A DNA stretch of 64,000 nucleotides from Bacillota bacterium (GCA_009711825.1 VEMY01000004.1:40149-104148); one strand, 5' to 3'. Counted from the stretch's first letter, positions 25,611-34,977 are shown. Translations and numbers: made by a program. Notes: a model not told the origin generated them from the letters alone.

Positions 25611-26632
25611 TGGGTAAATTCATTACCTTTGGCGAGATTATGCTGCGCCTGGCGCCCAAGAACTACAAGCGGTTTGTCCAGGCCAGCGAATTTGATGTCA
25701 TCTACGGCGGCGGCGAGGCGAATGTGGCCGTGGCCCTGGCAAACTTCGGGCTGGACGCTTGCTTTGTCACCAAACTGCCCCAGCATGAAATCGGGCAGGC
25801 CGCCCTGAACGAATTACGCAAGTTTGGTGTCGACACCAGCTATATCGCCCGGGGCGGCGACCGCCTGGGCATCTACTTTTGTGAGCGGGGCGCGGCCCAA
25901 CGGCCATCGAAAGTGATTTATGACCGCGCCCATTCGGCAATTGCCGAGGCCGCTCCGGAGGATTTTGACTGGCCGGCAATCTTTGCCGATGCCAGCTGGT
26001 TCCACTTCACCGGCATCACTCCGGCTCTGTCGGACAACTGTGCGGCCATTACTCTGGACGCTGTCAAAGCGGCTAAGGCGGCCGGGGTTACAATCAGTGT
26101 CGACCTCAACTACCGCAAAAAACTCTGGACCACCGAAAAGGCGGGCCGGGTAATGGCGGAGCTGGTTCCATACTGCGATGTGGTAATTGCCAATGAGGAG
26201 GATGCCGAGAAGGTCTTTGGCATTAAGGCTGCCAAGAGCGATATAACCAGTGGCAAGCTAAATGATGAGGGCTACAAGCAGGTTGCCACTGAACTGAAAG
26301 AGCGCTTTGCTCTCCAATATGTGGCGATAACCCTGCGGGAGAGCTACTCTGCTTCTGACAATGGTTGGTCGGGCATGCTTTATGACGGCAATGAATTTTA
26401 CCGCTCTCGGAAGTACGATGTGCATATCGTCGATCGGGTGGGGGGTGGCGACTCCTTTGGTGGCGGTCTCATTTATGCTCTCAATGCAGGCAAGACACCC
26501 CAGGAGGCGCTGGAATTTGCTGTTGCCGCCTCCTGCCTCAAGCATACAGTTGAAGGGGACGCCAATCAGGTTTCGGTTGCCGAGGTGGAAACTTTGGCCC
26601 GGGGTGATGGCTCCGGACGGGTGCAACGGTAG
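25610..26632 (+). CDS. kdgK: 2-keto-3-deoxygluconate kinase, PfkB family
   Basis: The 340-residue PfkB-family protein has FGEIMLRLAP at the start, GGGEANVAVALANFG near 30 and the ATP/catalytic motif VGGGDSFGGGL with its base Asp near 280. Adjacency to Eda and an IclR regulator identifies the substrate as KDG, which is phosphorylated to KDPG. Together they form the lower part of uronate/pectin breakdown. No hexuronate isomerase or dehydrogenase lies in the window, so the upper pathway must be elsewhere or KDG is imported. Confidence 0.9.
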   Translation: MGKFITFGEIMLRLAPKNYKRFVQASEFDVIYGGGEANVAVALANFGLDACFVTKLPQHEIGQAALNELRKFGVDTSYIARGGDRLGIYFCERGAAQRPSKVIYDRAHSAIAEAAPEDFDWPAIFADASWFHFTGITPALSDNCAAITLDAVKAAKAAGVTISVDLNYRKKLWTTEKAGRVMAELVPYCDVVIANEEDAEKVFGIKAAKSDITSGKLNDEGYKQVATELKERFALQYVAITLRESYSASDNGWSGMLYDGNEFYRSRKYDVHIVDRVGGGDSFGGGLIYALNAGKTPQEALEFAVAASCLKHTVEGDANQVSVAEVETLARGDGSGRVQR

Positions 26633-26639
26633 CCAACAA

Positions 26640-26674
26640 GCGCAAAAAAGACGGGTTTCCGTCTTTTTTTGCGC
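26640..26674 (+). terminator. Strong terminator after kdgK
   Basis: The arms GCGCAAAAAAGACGG and CCGTCTTTTTTTGCGC form a stem of about 15 bp around GTTT, with one extra T on the 3' arm. A- and T-rich arms allow function in both directions. Confidence 0.85.
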
Positions 26675-26705
26675 CTATTTTGGTTCCCTTGTGGACAGCG
26701 TATTG

Positions 26706-26711
26706 TATAAT
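26706..26711 (+). promoter_or_regulatory. Predicted -10 box of the LTA-synthase-like gene
   Basis: A consensus TATAAT lies 38 nt before the start. The best -35-like hexamers (TTGGTT, TTGTGG) are at poor distances, so promoter strength is uncertain. Confidence 0.45.
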
Positions 26712-26749
26712 GGTAATAAAATCCCATCGATTGTCGGAAAGTGAAGTGT

Positions 26750-28669
26750 ATGCGCAAATCTGCATCCCTGTGGTTTTATTTCCTGATCTCTATTCTGTTT
26801 ATGGAAACTGTATTTCGCCTGGCCACCGGTGGCAGTCTGCTTTCACAGGGTTCTGCTGTGTCGGCGGTATTTAGCATTTTCTTTGCCACCGCTTGTTTCC
26901 TGCTTGTCACCATATTCGGCAGGCGGATGGCCATAATTATTTCGGCAATCCTTCTCGGTGTCGCCGGCTTCATCTTCTCTTCCCAGATGATGTATTACGT
27001 GATTTTCCGGACCTATTATACGGTCTATTCCGCTCTGCACTCCACCCAGGCCTTTGAGTTCTGGCAAGATACGCTGGCCGTTGTCTTCAGCAACTGGTTT
27101 TGGTTGCTGTTCTACTTTGCGCCCTTCTTGGTATTTATCTTCTTTGGCCGTAAGCTGGTCCAGTTTCCCCGGCTAACCTGGCCGACCCGGGCTCTGGTGG
27201 CCATCTGCTTGCTCCTCACCCATGGGGCCGGAATACTGATGATTCATGCCGGCGGGCAAGCGCGCTTTTCCGCCCACGACTTATATTACCGGACCAATTA
27301 CCACGGGCTGGCAGTGGATCGCCTGGGCCTGCTGACAACTATGCGCCTGGATGTGCAGCGCTATGTCGGCAACTGGACCCCTGCTACGCCGGCGGCAGCG
27401 ATGCAGCCAACACCGGACAATTTGCACCTAGTGCCCGCAACCCGCAATCAGCTGGACATAGATTTTGCCGCCCTCATAGCCGACGAAGAAGATGAAACCC
27501 TGCGCAATATGCACAAGTATTTCAGCAGAGTTCCTGCCACTGCCAAGAATGAATTTACCGGCATCTACGAAGGCTATAATCTCATCTATATTACCGCTGA
27601 ATCTTTTTCCCACCTGGCAATCGACCCGGAGCTGACGCCCACCCTTTATAAAATGATGCATGAGGGCTATAACTTCCGCAATTTCTACACGCCGATCTGG
27701 GGAGTGAGCACTTCCGATGGCGAATATGTGGCCTGCACCGGGCTCTTGCCCAAACGCGGGGTATGGAGTTTTGCCGAGTCGGCAGAGAATTATATGCCAT
27801 TTGCCCTGGGCAATCAATTGGCCCCACTGGGTTATACAACTGTTGCTTACCACAACCACACATATAACTATTACTCCCGGCAGGAAACCCACCCCAATCT
27901 GGGCTATTATTATCAGGGCATTGGCAACGGCCTGGAAATGTCCGGTGGCAGGCCCCGCTCTGACCTGGAGATGATGCAGGTAACCCTGCCCCAATATATC
28001 GACGCTCAGCCCTTCCATGCCTATTACATGACAATCAGCGGCCACATGTATTACAACTTCGAGCGCCACCAAATCGCCGCCAGGCACCGTCATTATGTCG
28101 AGGACTTACCATACTCCGAACCGGTGAAGGCCTTTCTGGCCACTCAGATTGAACTTGACCTGGCCGTAGAGTATCTGCTCATGGAACTGGACGCAGCGGG
28201 AATCGCCGACAATACCTTGATTGCCATAAGCTCGGACCACTACCCCTACGCCCTGCGGGAGGAGGAGCTGGCAGAGCTGGAAGGCGCCGAGATAGAGCAA
28301 AACTTTGAAGTCTGCAGAAACGCATTCCTCCTGTATACTCCAGGGATGGAACCGATGACTGTGGACAAAATCAGCTCTAGTTTGGACATCATTCCCACCT
28401 TATCCAACCTCCTGGGCCTGGATTTTGACTCCCGCCTGTTGGCTGGCCGGGACATCTTCTCCACTAGCGAGCCGTTGGTCATCTTCCGTAACGGCAGCTT
28501 TATCACTGACAAGGGTCGGTTTAATTCGGTTACCGGCGAGTTTATGCTGGAGTTGGGAGTGCAGGTCAGCGACGAGTATGTGGAGCAGATTTCCAAAGAA
28601 GTGGCGAAACGGTATTATTACTCGACAAAAATCCTTGAGACCGATTATTACTCCAGGATATTGCCCTAA
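26750..28669 (+). CDS. LTA synthase family sulfatase-fold membrane protein
   Basis: The predicted protein has 639 residues. ATG at 26750 is preferred to a GTG nine bases earlier. Five predicted membrane helices (within about 1-165) are followed by an extracellular sulfatase-like domain. Metal and catalytic positions of LtaS are recognisable: ITAESF (E284), VSTSDGEY with the Thr nucleophile near 321, and ISSDHYPY late in the domain. LtaS polymerises glycerol phosphate from phosphatidylglycerol into lipoteichoic acid. Relatives transfer phosphoglycerol to other glycans, so the exact product is open. No other teichoic-acid genes are nearby. Confidence 0.87.
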   Translation: MRKSASLWFYFLISILFMETVFRLATGGSLLSQGSAVSAVFSIFFATACFLLVTIFGRRMAIIISAILLGVAGFIFSSQMMYYVIFRTYYTVYSALHSTQAFEFWQDTLAVVFSNWFWLLFYFAPFLVFIFFGRKLVQFPRLTWPTRALVAICLLLTHGAGILMIHAGGQARFSAHDLYYRTNYHGLAVDRLGLLTTMRLDVQRYVGNWTPATPAAAMQPTPDNLHLVPATRNQLDIDFAALIADEEDETLRNMHKYFSRVPATAKNEFTGIYEGYNLIYITAESFSHLAIDPELTPTLYKMMHEGYNFRNFYTPIWGVSTSDGEYVACTGLLPKRGVWSFAESAENYMPFALGNQLAPLGYTTVAYHNHTYNYYSRQETHPNLGYYYQGIGNGLEMSGGRPRSDLEMMQVTLPQYIDAQPFHAYYMTISGHMYYNFERHQIAARHRHYVEDLPYSEPVKAFLATQIELDLAVEYLLMELDAAGIADNTLIAISSDHYPYALREEELAELEGAEIEQNFEVCRNAFLLYTPGMEPMTVDKISSSLDIIPTLSNLLGLDFDSRLLAGRDIFSTSEPLVIFRNGSFITDKGRFNSVTGEFMLELGVQVSDEYVEQISKEVAKRYYYSTKILETDYYSRILP

Positions 28670-28762
28670 AATTATAAGCCCTGTCTGAACTGCCACACCC
28701 GCAAGTATTGTTGGGCTGTATACGGCGTACACTAAGCCCATAAACTATTGGGAGTGAACAAG

Positions 28763-28921
28763 ATGCGACGCAATTTGGGCTATCGTGACAGGGTAATGCG
28801 TATGGTGGGCGGCGGCATGCTGGCCGGCTATGCCTTGGCCCGAAACGGTCGTTCTGGAGTTAATGATGCGCTTTTTGTCACCGGCCTGGCCATGACTATG
28901 GAAGGGATCCATGGCTACTGA
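28763..28921 (+). CDS. DUF2892/YgaP-like small membrane protein
   Basis: A 52-codon frame starts with ATG 8 nt after GGGAG. The peptide opens MRRNLGYRDRVMR, followed by one hydrophobic Gly-rich hairpin region (MVGGGMLAGYALA) and a second hydrophobic stretch. This is the layout of DUF2892/YgaP-type inner-membrane proteins, which begin M-(K/R)-x-N-x-G-x-x-(D/E)-R. It is shorter than most members and its function is unknown. The next 288 bases up to the following gene contain only its promoter and a short GGGTTG/CAACCC palindrome near 28937. Confidence 0.65.
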   Translation: MRRNLGYRDRVMRMVGGGMLAGYALARNGRSGVNDALFVTGLAMTMEGIHGY

Positions 28922-29161
28922 CTCATTTTTGACGCATTGGGTTGGTCAACCCATAATCGGCAAGGTGCGTTGGAGGCTGAAGATAGTCTGTTTCTTGGGT
29001 AAGCACAGCTCAGCATAAGCATTGTCCCGGCTGGCGATGACAAAAGCCGGCCAGTTCTTCGATTACGGCCCCGAATATTTTCAAACCCTGTTCAATCATC
29101 TAGACAAGTAAGCAATTATCGGGTTACCATTGACTGCTTAATGGACTTTGGTTGCTAATAG

Positions 29162-29190
29162 TTGACCCTGGTTTCGAGTCGCGGTATACT
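29162..29190 (+). promoter_or_regulatory. Promoter of the first Uma2-domain gene
   Basis: TTGACC and TATACT are separated by 17 bp. The same spacing and a GGAGGTGGAT ribosome site recur in front of the other HTH-Uma2 copies. Confidence 0.72.
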
Positions 29191-29209
29191 GTAGGCGGAG
29201 GTGGATAGT

Positions 29210-29962
29210 ATGCCCCGCAGAACCCTGATTACAGCTCAGGAAGTTGCCGAGGCCTTGGACATCTCTGTCGAGACTGTTTTAACATATACCCGAAACAGGC
29301 AGATACCTAGTATAAGTTCTCCGGAGGGAGCCCCCCGCTATGAACTGCCCAATGTGCTTGTGGCATTGACTGCCATCGCTGTGAATGAAAAGTCACCAGA
29401 CTACGCTGTCACCAAACAAGACTTTACGTATCAGGATTACCTGCAGCTACCTGATGAACCCGGGATTCGCTATGAAGTTTTAAACGGTCAGCTTATTAAG
29501 GACCCTTCGCCCAGCTTTACCCACCAATGGACCGTCGCCAGACTATGTACAGCGCTGGATAGTTACTTCGTGCGAACGGACCCTGGCGGCGCCCTGGTGT
29601 TTTCTCCTCTGGATGTAACATTTGGCGAGTCCAATGTTGTTCAGCCGGATATCCTCTATGTGGCAGCTAGTCAGCAGCATATTATCAAAAATACCAGAGT
29701 TAATGGCGCTCCGACATTGGTGGTAGAAGTAATTTCGCCTGCCAGCCGCCGCAGGGACAGGGTTGTGAAAATGCAAGTTTACCAGCGCGCCGGCGTAGAG
29801 AATTACTGGCTGGTTGATCCGGAGAAGCAAATCATGGACTGCTTTCGGCTCCGGGGCGGTACCTTTGTTAATGTTGCATCAGCCAGGGGCGATGAAACCC
29901 TAACCCATCCGAATTATCCTGGACTGAGCATAGATTTGCAGGAATTGTGGTGGCGAAGTTAG
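29210..29962 (+). CDS. HTH-Uma2 family putative endonuclease
   Basis: The predicted protein has 250 residues. ATG at 29210 follows GGAGGTG. An N-terminal excisionase/MerR-type helix-turn-helix (ITAQEVAEALDISVETVLTY, about 6-25) is joined to a Uma2 (DUF820) PD-(D/E)XK-fold domain. Motifs are VQPDILYV, LVVEVISPASRRRDRVVKM and GVENYWLVDPE. Uma2 proteins have a restriction-endonuclease fold and are abundant in some genomes as small uncharacterised genes. The DNA-binding head suggests autoregulation or site binding, which is inferred. It is related to the copies near 43.0 and 45.3 kb. Confidence 0.85.
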   Translation: MPRRTLITAQEVAEALDISVETVLTYTRNRQIPSISSPEGAPRYELPNVLVALTAIAVNEKSPDYAVTKQDFTYQDYLQLPDEPGIRYEVLNGQLIKDPSPSFTHQWTVARLCTALDSYFVRTDPGGALVFSPLDVTFGESNVVQPDILYVAASQQHIIKNTRVNGAPTLVVEVISPASRRRDRVVKMQVYQRAGVENYWLVDPEKQIMDCFRLRGGTFVNVASARGDETLTHPNYPGLSIDLQELWWRS

Positions 29963-30084
29963 CCACCAATACAACGGATAATTGTACGCTTCAGATACCC
30001 ATCTGTGAGTGACCCCAGGACATTGACAACCTTAATTGATATTTATTATTCCGGACATCCGGGACAAGTAGCGGATATAAAGAA

Positions 30085-30111
30085 ACGGCACCTACATAGA
30101 TGCCGTCTTTT
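30085..30111. terminator. Bidirectional terminator between Uma2 and MFS genes
   Basis: ACGGCA and TGCCGT pair across ten bases, with AAAGAAA before and CTTTTTATT after. It overlaps the last codons of the minus-strand MFS gene. Confidence 0.65.
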
Positions 30112-31345
30112 TATTCGTTTGCATATATTTAGCGCTGAGGCCGTAAAACAGGACTGTAACCCCCAGCAGCATCCCCCCCAGGATTAGCCAGCTGGCAGTG
30201 TAATTCCCCTGGATGTCGGCGATAAGGCCGACCAGCGGCGGTCCCACGATTACACCCCCACGGATAAACAACAGCGCCATGCCGGTGGCTGTGCCCAGCA
30301 GTTTTTCCGGGACAATTTCGCCCACGGTTGCAAAATAGAGGCCGGGTATCCCCAAACTGGTTATCCCATAGAAGAAGACCATCACATAAATCCCGAACCC
30401 GCTAATAATCCCTCCGGGAATCAAAGACCCCAGTAAAATTGTGAACCCGCCTGCCATCAACCCGACGATGAGGAAGCCCAGTCGCCTATTGCCGCCGAAA
30501 TAAGTATCATTGATATACCCCCAACCCGGCTGGCCAAAGACTCCGCCCACCTGCAACACGGCCAAAGCAACTCCTGCAAGCGCCGGCGTGAACCCGATGT
30601 CCTGGTCCAGGAAGATAACCAGGTGGGTTGTTATTGAGCCGATGCTGAAACCAAACATGAACCCAAGCATGGCGATGCACAACAAGGCCTTGTTGCCCAG
30701 GAGCACTTTCATGTCTTCGATAAAATTACCCTTGTTCATACCGCCGGTAGTGCCTTGGGCTTGTACCGGCTTGTAGAAGGTCTGGAGCAAAAAACTAAAG
30801 ATAATCGCAATACAACCGGCTATTAGAATTGCTGTGCGCCAGCCATAGAGCATGCCCAGCCAGGGCAGCAGGCCCGCCCCCAGCACGCCCCCCAGGGCGT
30901 TGCCCGATTGGCCGATGCCAATGCAGAGCGCCCGCTTGTCGGGGGGCGCCAATTCCATTACCCCTTTATTGACAGAAGGCGTGATCAGACTGAAGCAAAA
31001 GCCGGAGAGAAACGCCAGCACCAGCAGCATCCCAAAGACTGGAGCCAGGGAATGGAGGACCATCAACAACCCGACCAAGAATGCCCCCAACACCAGGCCC
31101 CGTTTGGAGCCCAATCTGTCCACCAGTCTGCCGCTAAAAATTGCGATACCCGATGAACTCAGGAAGAAAAAGGTGGAGTATAGGCCGGCTTGGGCGCTGC
31201 CGATGGCGAACTCTTCTCTAACCAAAGTCAACATAGCGATAAACCCCTGGAGACTAAGGCCCACGGCGATATAGCTCATCGCGATAATACACAGCTTAGG
31301 GTAATCAATTATTGACCGGGGTTTGGGAGTCTCAGCAATCTTCAT
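30092..31345 (-). CDS. Major facilitator superfamily transporter
   Basis: The predicted protein has 417 residues and twelve membrane helices. ATG at 31345 is chosen for its spacing from GAGGTG over a GTG three codons upstream. Motif A-like GRLVDRLGSKRG follows TM2, and MELAPPDKRALCIGIGQSGNALGG lies in TM4-5, as in CynX/NarK/OFA-type permeases. A repeat of motif A after TM8 reads GYINDTYFGGNRRLG. The substrate is not recognisable. The gene is monocistronic on the minus strand. Confidence 0.88.
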   Translation of the reverse strand: MKIAETPKPRSIIDYPKLCIIAMSYIAVGLSLQGFIAMLTLVREEFAIGSAQAGLYSTFFFLSSSGIAIFSGRLVDRLGSKRGLVLGAFLVGLLMVLHSLAPVFGMLLVLAFLSGFCFSLITPSVNKGVMELAPPDKRALCIGIGQSGNALGGVLGAGLLPWLGMLYGWRTAILIAGCIAIIFSFLLQTFYKPVQAQGTTGGMNKGNFIEDMKVLLGNKALLCIAMLGFMFGFSIGSITTHLVIFLDQDIGFTPALAGVALAVLQVGGVFGQPGWGYINDTYFGGNRRLGFLIVGLMAGGFTILLGSLIPGGIISGFGIYVMVFFYGITSLGIPGLYFATVGEIVPEKLLGTATGMALLFIRGGVIVGPPLVGLIADIQGNYTASWLILGGMLLGVTVLFYGLSAKYMQTNKKTASM

Positions 31346-31691
31346 CGTTGTCACCTCAAAACATTCGCTTCTCGAACTATTCGCGATTCAACCCCAAATT
31401 CCTGCCCCAATGAGCAGGCCCCGGCAATACCGCCGGGACCTATTTGGCTTCAGTTGTCAATCATTACCTGTGGTTTTTAGCAGGAGTTATTCGCACAGAC
31501 AGTGAATAATATCTCAAGGACCAGCCGGGATGTTACATCCTGGTTACACAGCTTGGACATATGATTCCTTTATCCCCGGATCTCGTGCAATATCGTAACA
31601 CTTAGTATATAATGTTTTAGGTTTTAATATGAATATGTACCCGGATTTTGGGTATATATATTCAAATCGTCTAAAAATAAGAGGTGATTAA
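31346..31691. other. Intergenic region with several inverted repeats and a divergent promoter pair
   Basis: No gene is seen. On the minus strand the MFS leader contains CCCGGC/GCCGGG and CCTGC/GCAGG hairpins. Around 31529-31541 there is a perfect GGATGT-T-ACATCC palindrome, and TACCC/GGGTA forms a small hairpin near 31638. A consensus TATAAT at 31608 should drive the downstream cell-wall gene. No known riboswitch consensus, including the c-di-AMP type often found before such genes, could be matched. Confidence 0.4.
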
Positions 31692-32711
31692 ATGACGGGA
31701 ACGCAGCGGAACGCCAGGGAAAAAGCGCTTAGAATCTCGCTGTTGTCTGTAGCCGCAGTGTTCTTGGTGGGGACAATAACTCTGTTTGCCGCCGGATTTA
31801 ACCCCTTCACCGAATCGACAATGCTAGTGACGATCTTTACCGGCGACGATATGATTGAGGTGGAGACCAGCAACACCGTGGTTGCAGAAATCCTGGAAGA
31901 AGCGGAAGTAGCAATCGATCCCGAATTTCAAAGAACAATTCCTGAACTAGATGCTGAGCTTGACGTAAATTATATAGTCATCAAAGAAGCACCCAAGGTG
32001 GCCATCAGAGTCGATGGCGAAGAGTGGGAAGTGTATTCCTGGGCTGAGTCCATCGAAGAACTGTTAATCGAGCAGGAAATCGATTTTGACGGGGACCTTG
32101 TCAATCTCCCACTGGGACAAAATCTGATGACCGGGCTGGAAATCGAAATTACCAGGGTGGAGACCGAACTAATTGAAAAAGAGTTTGCCCTTGCAGCAGA
32201 TACCACCTATCGTAATGATTCTTCTTTGAATGCCGGGGTCCAACGGGTGCAGACCGAGGCTCGGGATGGGAAAAAAGTTGTAACTTACGAAGTCACATAC
32301 CACGATGGTGAAGAAGTTTCCCGGGAAATAGTCGCTGAGAAAGTTGTTCAGGAGCCTGTAACCGGTGTGGTCCTGCGAGGCACAAGAACAGTCGCGTCAC
32401 GGAGCAATCCCGGTAGTAAGCCCTTCGTTCAGGAGGGAATCGCTTCGTACTACGGCGACAAATTCCACGGCAACAAGACGTACTTCGGTGAGACCTACGA
32501 TATGTATGCGATGACGGCTGCTCACCTGACCTTGCCCCATAACACCATGGTCAAGGTTACGAATTTAAACAACAATAAATCGGTGGTCGTGCGGATCAAT
32601 GACCGCGGCCCGCACATTGACGGTAGGATTATTGATCTGTCCAAGGCTGCGGCACGGGAGATTGGTGTTTATCCTGGCCTGGCAAATGTAAGAATTGAAG
32701 TAGTGCAGTAA
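31692..32711 (+). CDS. Cell-wall protein with DUF348, G5 and RlpA-like domains (YabE/Rpf-like)
   Basis: The 339-residue protein has a short cytoplasmic start and a membrane anchor (about 15-35). Two ubiquitin-like DUF348 repeats follow (about 40-150), then a G5 domain (about 150-230) and an RlpA-like double-psi beta barrel (about 245-339). The barrel contains GIASYYGDKFHGNKTYFGE and VVRINDRGPHIDGRIIDLSK, including the conserved Asp and His. Relatives such as YabE cut or bind peptidoglycan glycan strands during growth or resuscitation. Here the RlpA-type barrel replaces the Bacillus 3D domain. The gene is monocistronic with its own terminator. Confidence 0.87.
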   Translation: MTGTQRNAREKALRISLLSVAAVFLVGTITLFAAGFNPFTESTMLVTIFTGDDMIEVETSNTVVAEILEEAEVAIDPEFQRTIPELDAELDVNYIVIKEAPKVAIRVDGEEWEVYSWAESIEELLIEQEIDFDGDLVNLPLGQNLMTGLEIEITRVETELIEKEFALAADTTYRNDSSLNAGVQRVQTEARDGKKVVTYEVTYHDGEEVSREIVAEKVVQEPVTGVVLRGTRTVASRSNPGSKPFVQEGIASYYGDKFHGNKTYFGETYDMYAMTAAHLTLPHNTMVKVTNLNNNKSVVVRINDRGPHIDGRIIDLSKAAAREIGVYPGLANVRIEVVQ

Positions 32712-32718
32712 GTTAATC

Positions 32719-32748
32719 AACAGGCATCTTCTACGGTGCCTGTTTTTT
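32719..32748 (+). terminator. Terminator of the G5/RlpA gene
   Basis: AACAGGCA and TGCCTGTT form an 8-bp stem running into TTTTTTG. Confidence 0.78.
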
Positions 32749-32891
32749 GTTTCAGGTCAGTTGGGTTAAATTTCCTCCAAAATAATCTGGCGCCAATGAC
32801 AGCAATTGACCTGGGGTTGTGTTAAGATATCTCTGGGTTAAAGACAAGCGTATACATGCACCCAATAAAAAACATATAAGGAGAGGACAAA

Positions 32892-33770
32892 ATGAAAAAG
32901 TTATTTACATTGCTGCTGGTTCTGATGATGGCGACAGCGCTTGTGGCCTGTGGGGACGGGGACAGCTCTGCTCCCGATAATAATGATTCCGGTCAGTCGG
33001 ACCAGGACAACGGCAACGGCGCTGACCTGGGCGAAGTAACGGTTGATGAGCAAGTCCTGGTTGACCAGGATGGCGTAATTATCAAGGCCGTCGCCCTGGA
33101 CGACTCATGGCTGGGGCCGGAGCTCAAGGTTTACATCGAGAACAACTCCGACGAGTCAATTACTGTTCAGGCCCGAAACACCTCGGTGAACGGATTTATG
33201 GTTGATCCCACCTTTTCCCCAGAGGTAATGCCGGACAAGAAGGCCAATGACGCAATTACTTTCTCAGACTCAGAGTTTGAGCGATATGGTATTGAGACAA
33301 TCACCGATATCGAGTTAAACTTTCTTGTTTTTAACTCTGATACCTGGGATGAAATCTTTTTCTCCGACCTGGTGACCGTGGAAACATCCGCCGCTGGCTC
33401 ATACACCCAGGAGTATGACACTTCCGGTGATGTCGTCTACGATGATCAGGGCATGACCATTATTTACAAAGGGATGACCGACGACTCCATCTTTGGACCG
33501 GGAATCCGCTTCTACCTGGAGAACAACTCCGACGAACCTCTGACCGTGCAGGTCAGAAATGTATCCGTAAACGGGTTTATGATCGAGCCCACCTTCTCAC
33601 CCGAGATTATGCCCGGTAAAAAAGCGCTGGCGGACGCAACCTTCTTTGACAGCGACTTCGAGGATAATGGAATCGAAACGGTAACGGAGATTGAGCTAAA
33701 CTTCTACATCTTCCATACTGATACCTGGGATTCTGTAGCCGAGACCCCGTCAATAACAATCACTCCGTAG
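32892..33770 (+). CDS. Lipoprotein with two tandem copies of an uncharacterised beta domain
   Basis: The 292-residue protein has lipobox LVACG (Cys20), an Asp/Asn/Gln-rich linker (about 21-50), and two domains of about 115 residues that are clearly duplicated. NTSVNGFMVDPTFSPEVMP in the first corresponds to NVSVNGFMIEPTFSPEIMP in the second. IENNSDESITVQ matches LENNSDEPLTVQ, and both end in ETxTxIELNFxxFxxDTWD. The domain is likely a beta sandwich displayed on the cell surface. Its function and ligand are unknown. Confidence 0.82.
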   Translation: MKKLFTLLLVLMMATALVACGDGDSSAPDNNDSGQSDQDNGNGADLGEVTVDEQVLVDQDGVIIKAVALDDSWLGPELKVYIENNSDESITVQARNTSVNGFMVDPTFSPEVMPDKKANDAITFSDSEFERYGIETITDIELNFLVFNSDTWDEIFFSDLVTVETSAAGSYTQEYDTSGDVVYDDQGMTIIYKGMTDDSIFGPGIRFYLENNSDEPLTVQVRNVSVNGFMIEPTFSPEIMPGKKALADATFFDSDFEDNGIETVTEIELNFYIFHTDTWDSVAETPSITITP

Positions 33771-33777
33771 CACTGAC

Positions 33778-33802
33778 AGGCGCCAACAAAGGCGCCTTTT
33801 TA
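33778..33802 (+). terminator. Terminator of the duplicated-domain lipoprotein gene
   Basis: AGGCGCC and GGCGCCT pair around six bases, followed by TTTTATTT. Confidence 0.78.
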
Positions 33803-33948
33803 TTTATGGCAGGATGATTCAGACAAATATAGAATTATTTAAGGATGATGAACATGCCAACAAGTGCACAGTGGTTTAGTAAACTATCGGAGGTAGTGGT
33901 TGGTATCTGTTCCTGACGGTTGGGACGTACAGAAGAGGAGGATGAGTT

Positions 33949-34977
33949 ATGAGTATTGAAACATTGTTTGCTGAATTTCACCGCCAGCAGAAGTTTAACG
34001 GCGCAGCGCTGGTGGCCAACGATGGGCAGGTGGTCTACAAAGGTGGCTGGGGCTTGGCCAATGTTGAATGGCAGATTGCCAACACCGCAGACACTGTCTT
34101 TCGCATCGGCTCCCTGACCAAGCAATTCACCGCCATGCTGGTGCTGCAGCAGGTGGAGCGGGGCAAGCTTACCCTCAACGGGACTATTTACGACTACCTG
34201 TCATGGTACCGTAAAGATACGGGAGAGCAGGTCAGCATCCGCAATCTCCTCACCCATAGTTCCGGTATTCCCACCTTTACCACGATGGAGTTCGTGCAAA
34301 AGCATCTGCGGGACAACTTGCCAGTAGCTGAGTTCGTTGAACGCTTTTGCAGTGACGATCTCACTTTTCAACCAGGGACCGCCTTTGAATACAGCAATTC
34401 TAATTATCATATCCTGGGCGCAATCCTTGAGGCAGTGACTGGCGTTACATATGATAAGCTTCTGGAGACAAATATACTTGCCCCCCTGGGCATGCAGGAT
34501 AGCGGCTATGACTGGAGCGAAAAAGTAGTCCCCCGCCGGGCCGCCGGCTATGACCGGGACGGCGACACTCTCCGCAACACTTCTTTTGTCGATATGTCCA
34601 TCCCCTACGCGGGGGGCGGTATGTACTCCACTGTTGAAGATCTGTTTCGCTGGGATCGGGCTCTGGCCGGCCACGAACTTCTATCGCCGGAGTTGACCGA
34701 AATCATGTTCACGCCTGTTTACGGCAACTACGCCTGTGGTTGGGGTGTTGTCAGGGTGGAACCTACTGAGCTGGCCCAGTATTTTACCAATCCTTCTGTT
34801 TACCAGACCCGGCAGCAGGGCCTGCTGGTTCAACGCCACGAGGGTGGAATCAACGGCTTTCACTCCATGATAATCAGGCTGCCGGAGCAGGGTGCGCTAG
34901 TAGTGCTGCTCAGCAACATGGGAGACGCACCCCTGGAGCTCATGGCCAAGCGAATAATTACTGAGCATATCTTGTAA
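33949..34977 (+). CDS. Serine hydrolase, class C beta-lactamase/AmpH-like fold
   Basis: The 342-residue protein has the three active-site elements of the family: SLTK (S55, K58), YSN (Y148-N150) and HEGG near 303. No signal peptide is seen, so it should be cytoplasmic, unlike true beta-lactamases or penicillin-binding proteins. Family members are esterases, D-aminopeptidases or amidases, and the substrate cannot be deduced. A GAGGAGGATGAGTT site gives a confident start. Confidence 0.88.
   Translation: MSIETLFAEFHRQQKFNGAALVANDGQVVYKGGWGLANVEWQIANTADTVFRIGSLTKQFTAMLVLQQVERGKLTLNGTIYDYLSWYRKDTGEQVSIRNLLTHSSGIPTFTTMEFVQKHLRDNLPVAEFVERFCSDDLTFQPGTAFEYSNSNYHILGAILEAVTGVTYDKLLETNILAPLGMQDSGYDWSEKVVPRRAAGYDRDGDTLRNTSFVDMSIPYAGGGMYSTVEDLFRWDRALAGHELLSPELTEIMFTPVYGNYACGWGVVRVEPTELAQYFTNPSVYQTRQQGLLVQRHEGGINGFHSMIIRLPEQGALVVLLSNMGDAPLELMAKRIITEHIL

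Noticed and set aside
27428..28093. Long open frame (221 codons) on the minus strand opposite the LTA-synthase-like gene
   Set aside because: It lies wholly inside a gene with clear sulfatase motifs, has no ribosome site or recognisable motif, and is explained by codon bias of the sense strand.
28937..28950. GGGTTG-GT-CAACCC palindrome
   Set aside because: It is short, isolated, without a T tract or nearby promoter, and may be chance.
28922..29161. Short frame ending in a PEYFQTLFNHLDK-like sequence near 29035-29112
   Set aside because: It has about 25 codons, no ribosome site and no recognised similarity, so it could be a gene remnant but cannot be supported.
31346..31691. Possible c-di-AMP (ydaO) riboswitch before the G5/RlpA gene
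   Set aside because: The gene type often carries one, but the conserved ydaO sequence blocks could not be matched, and only simple hairpins are present.
33949..34977. True secreted beta-lactamase (antibiotic resistance)
   Set aside because: SxxK, YSN and HxG motifs are present, but no signal peptide exists and the length and loops fit general serine hydrolases.
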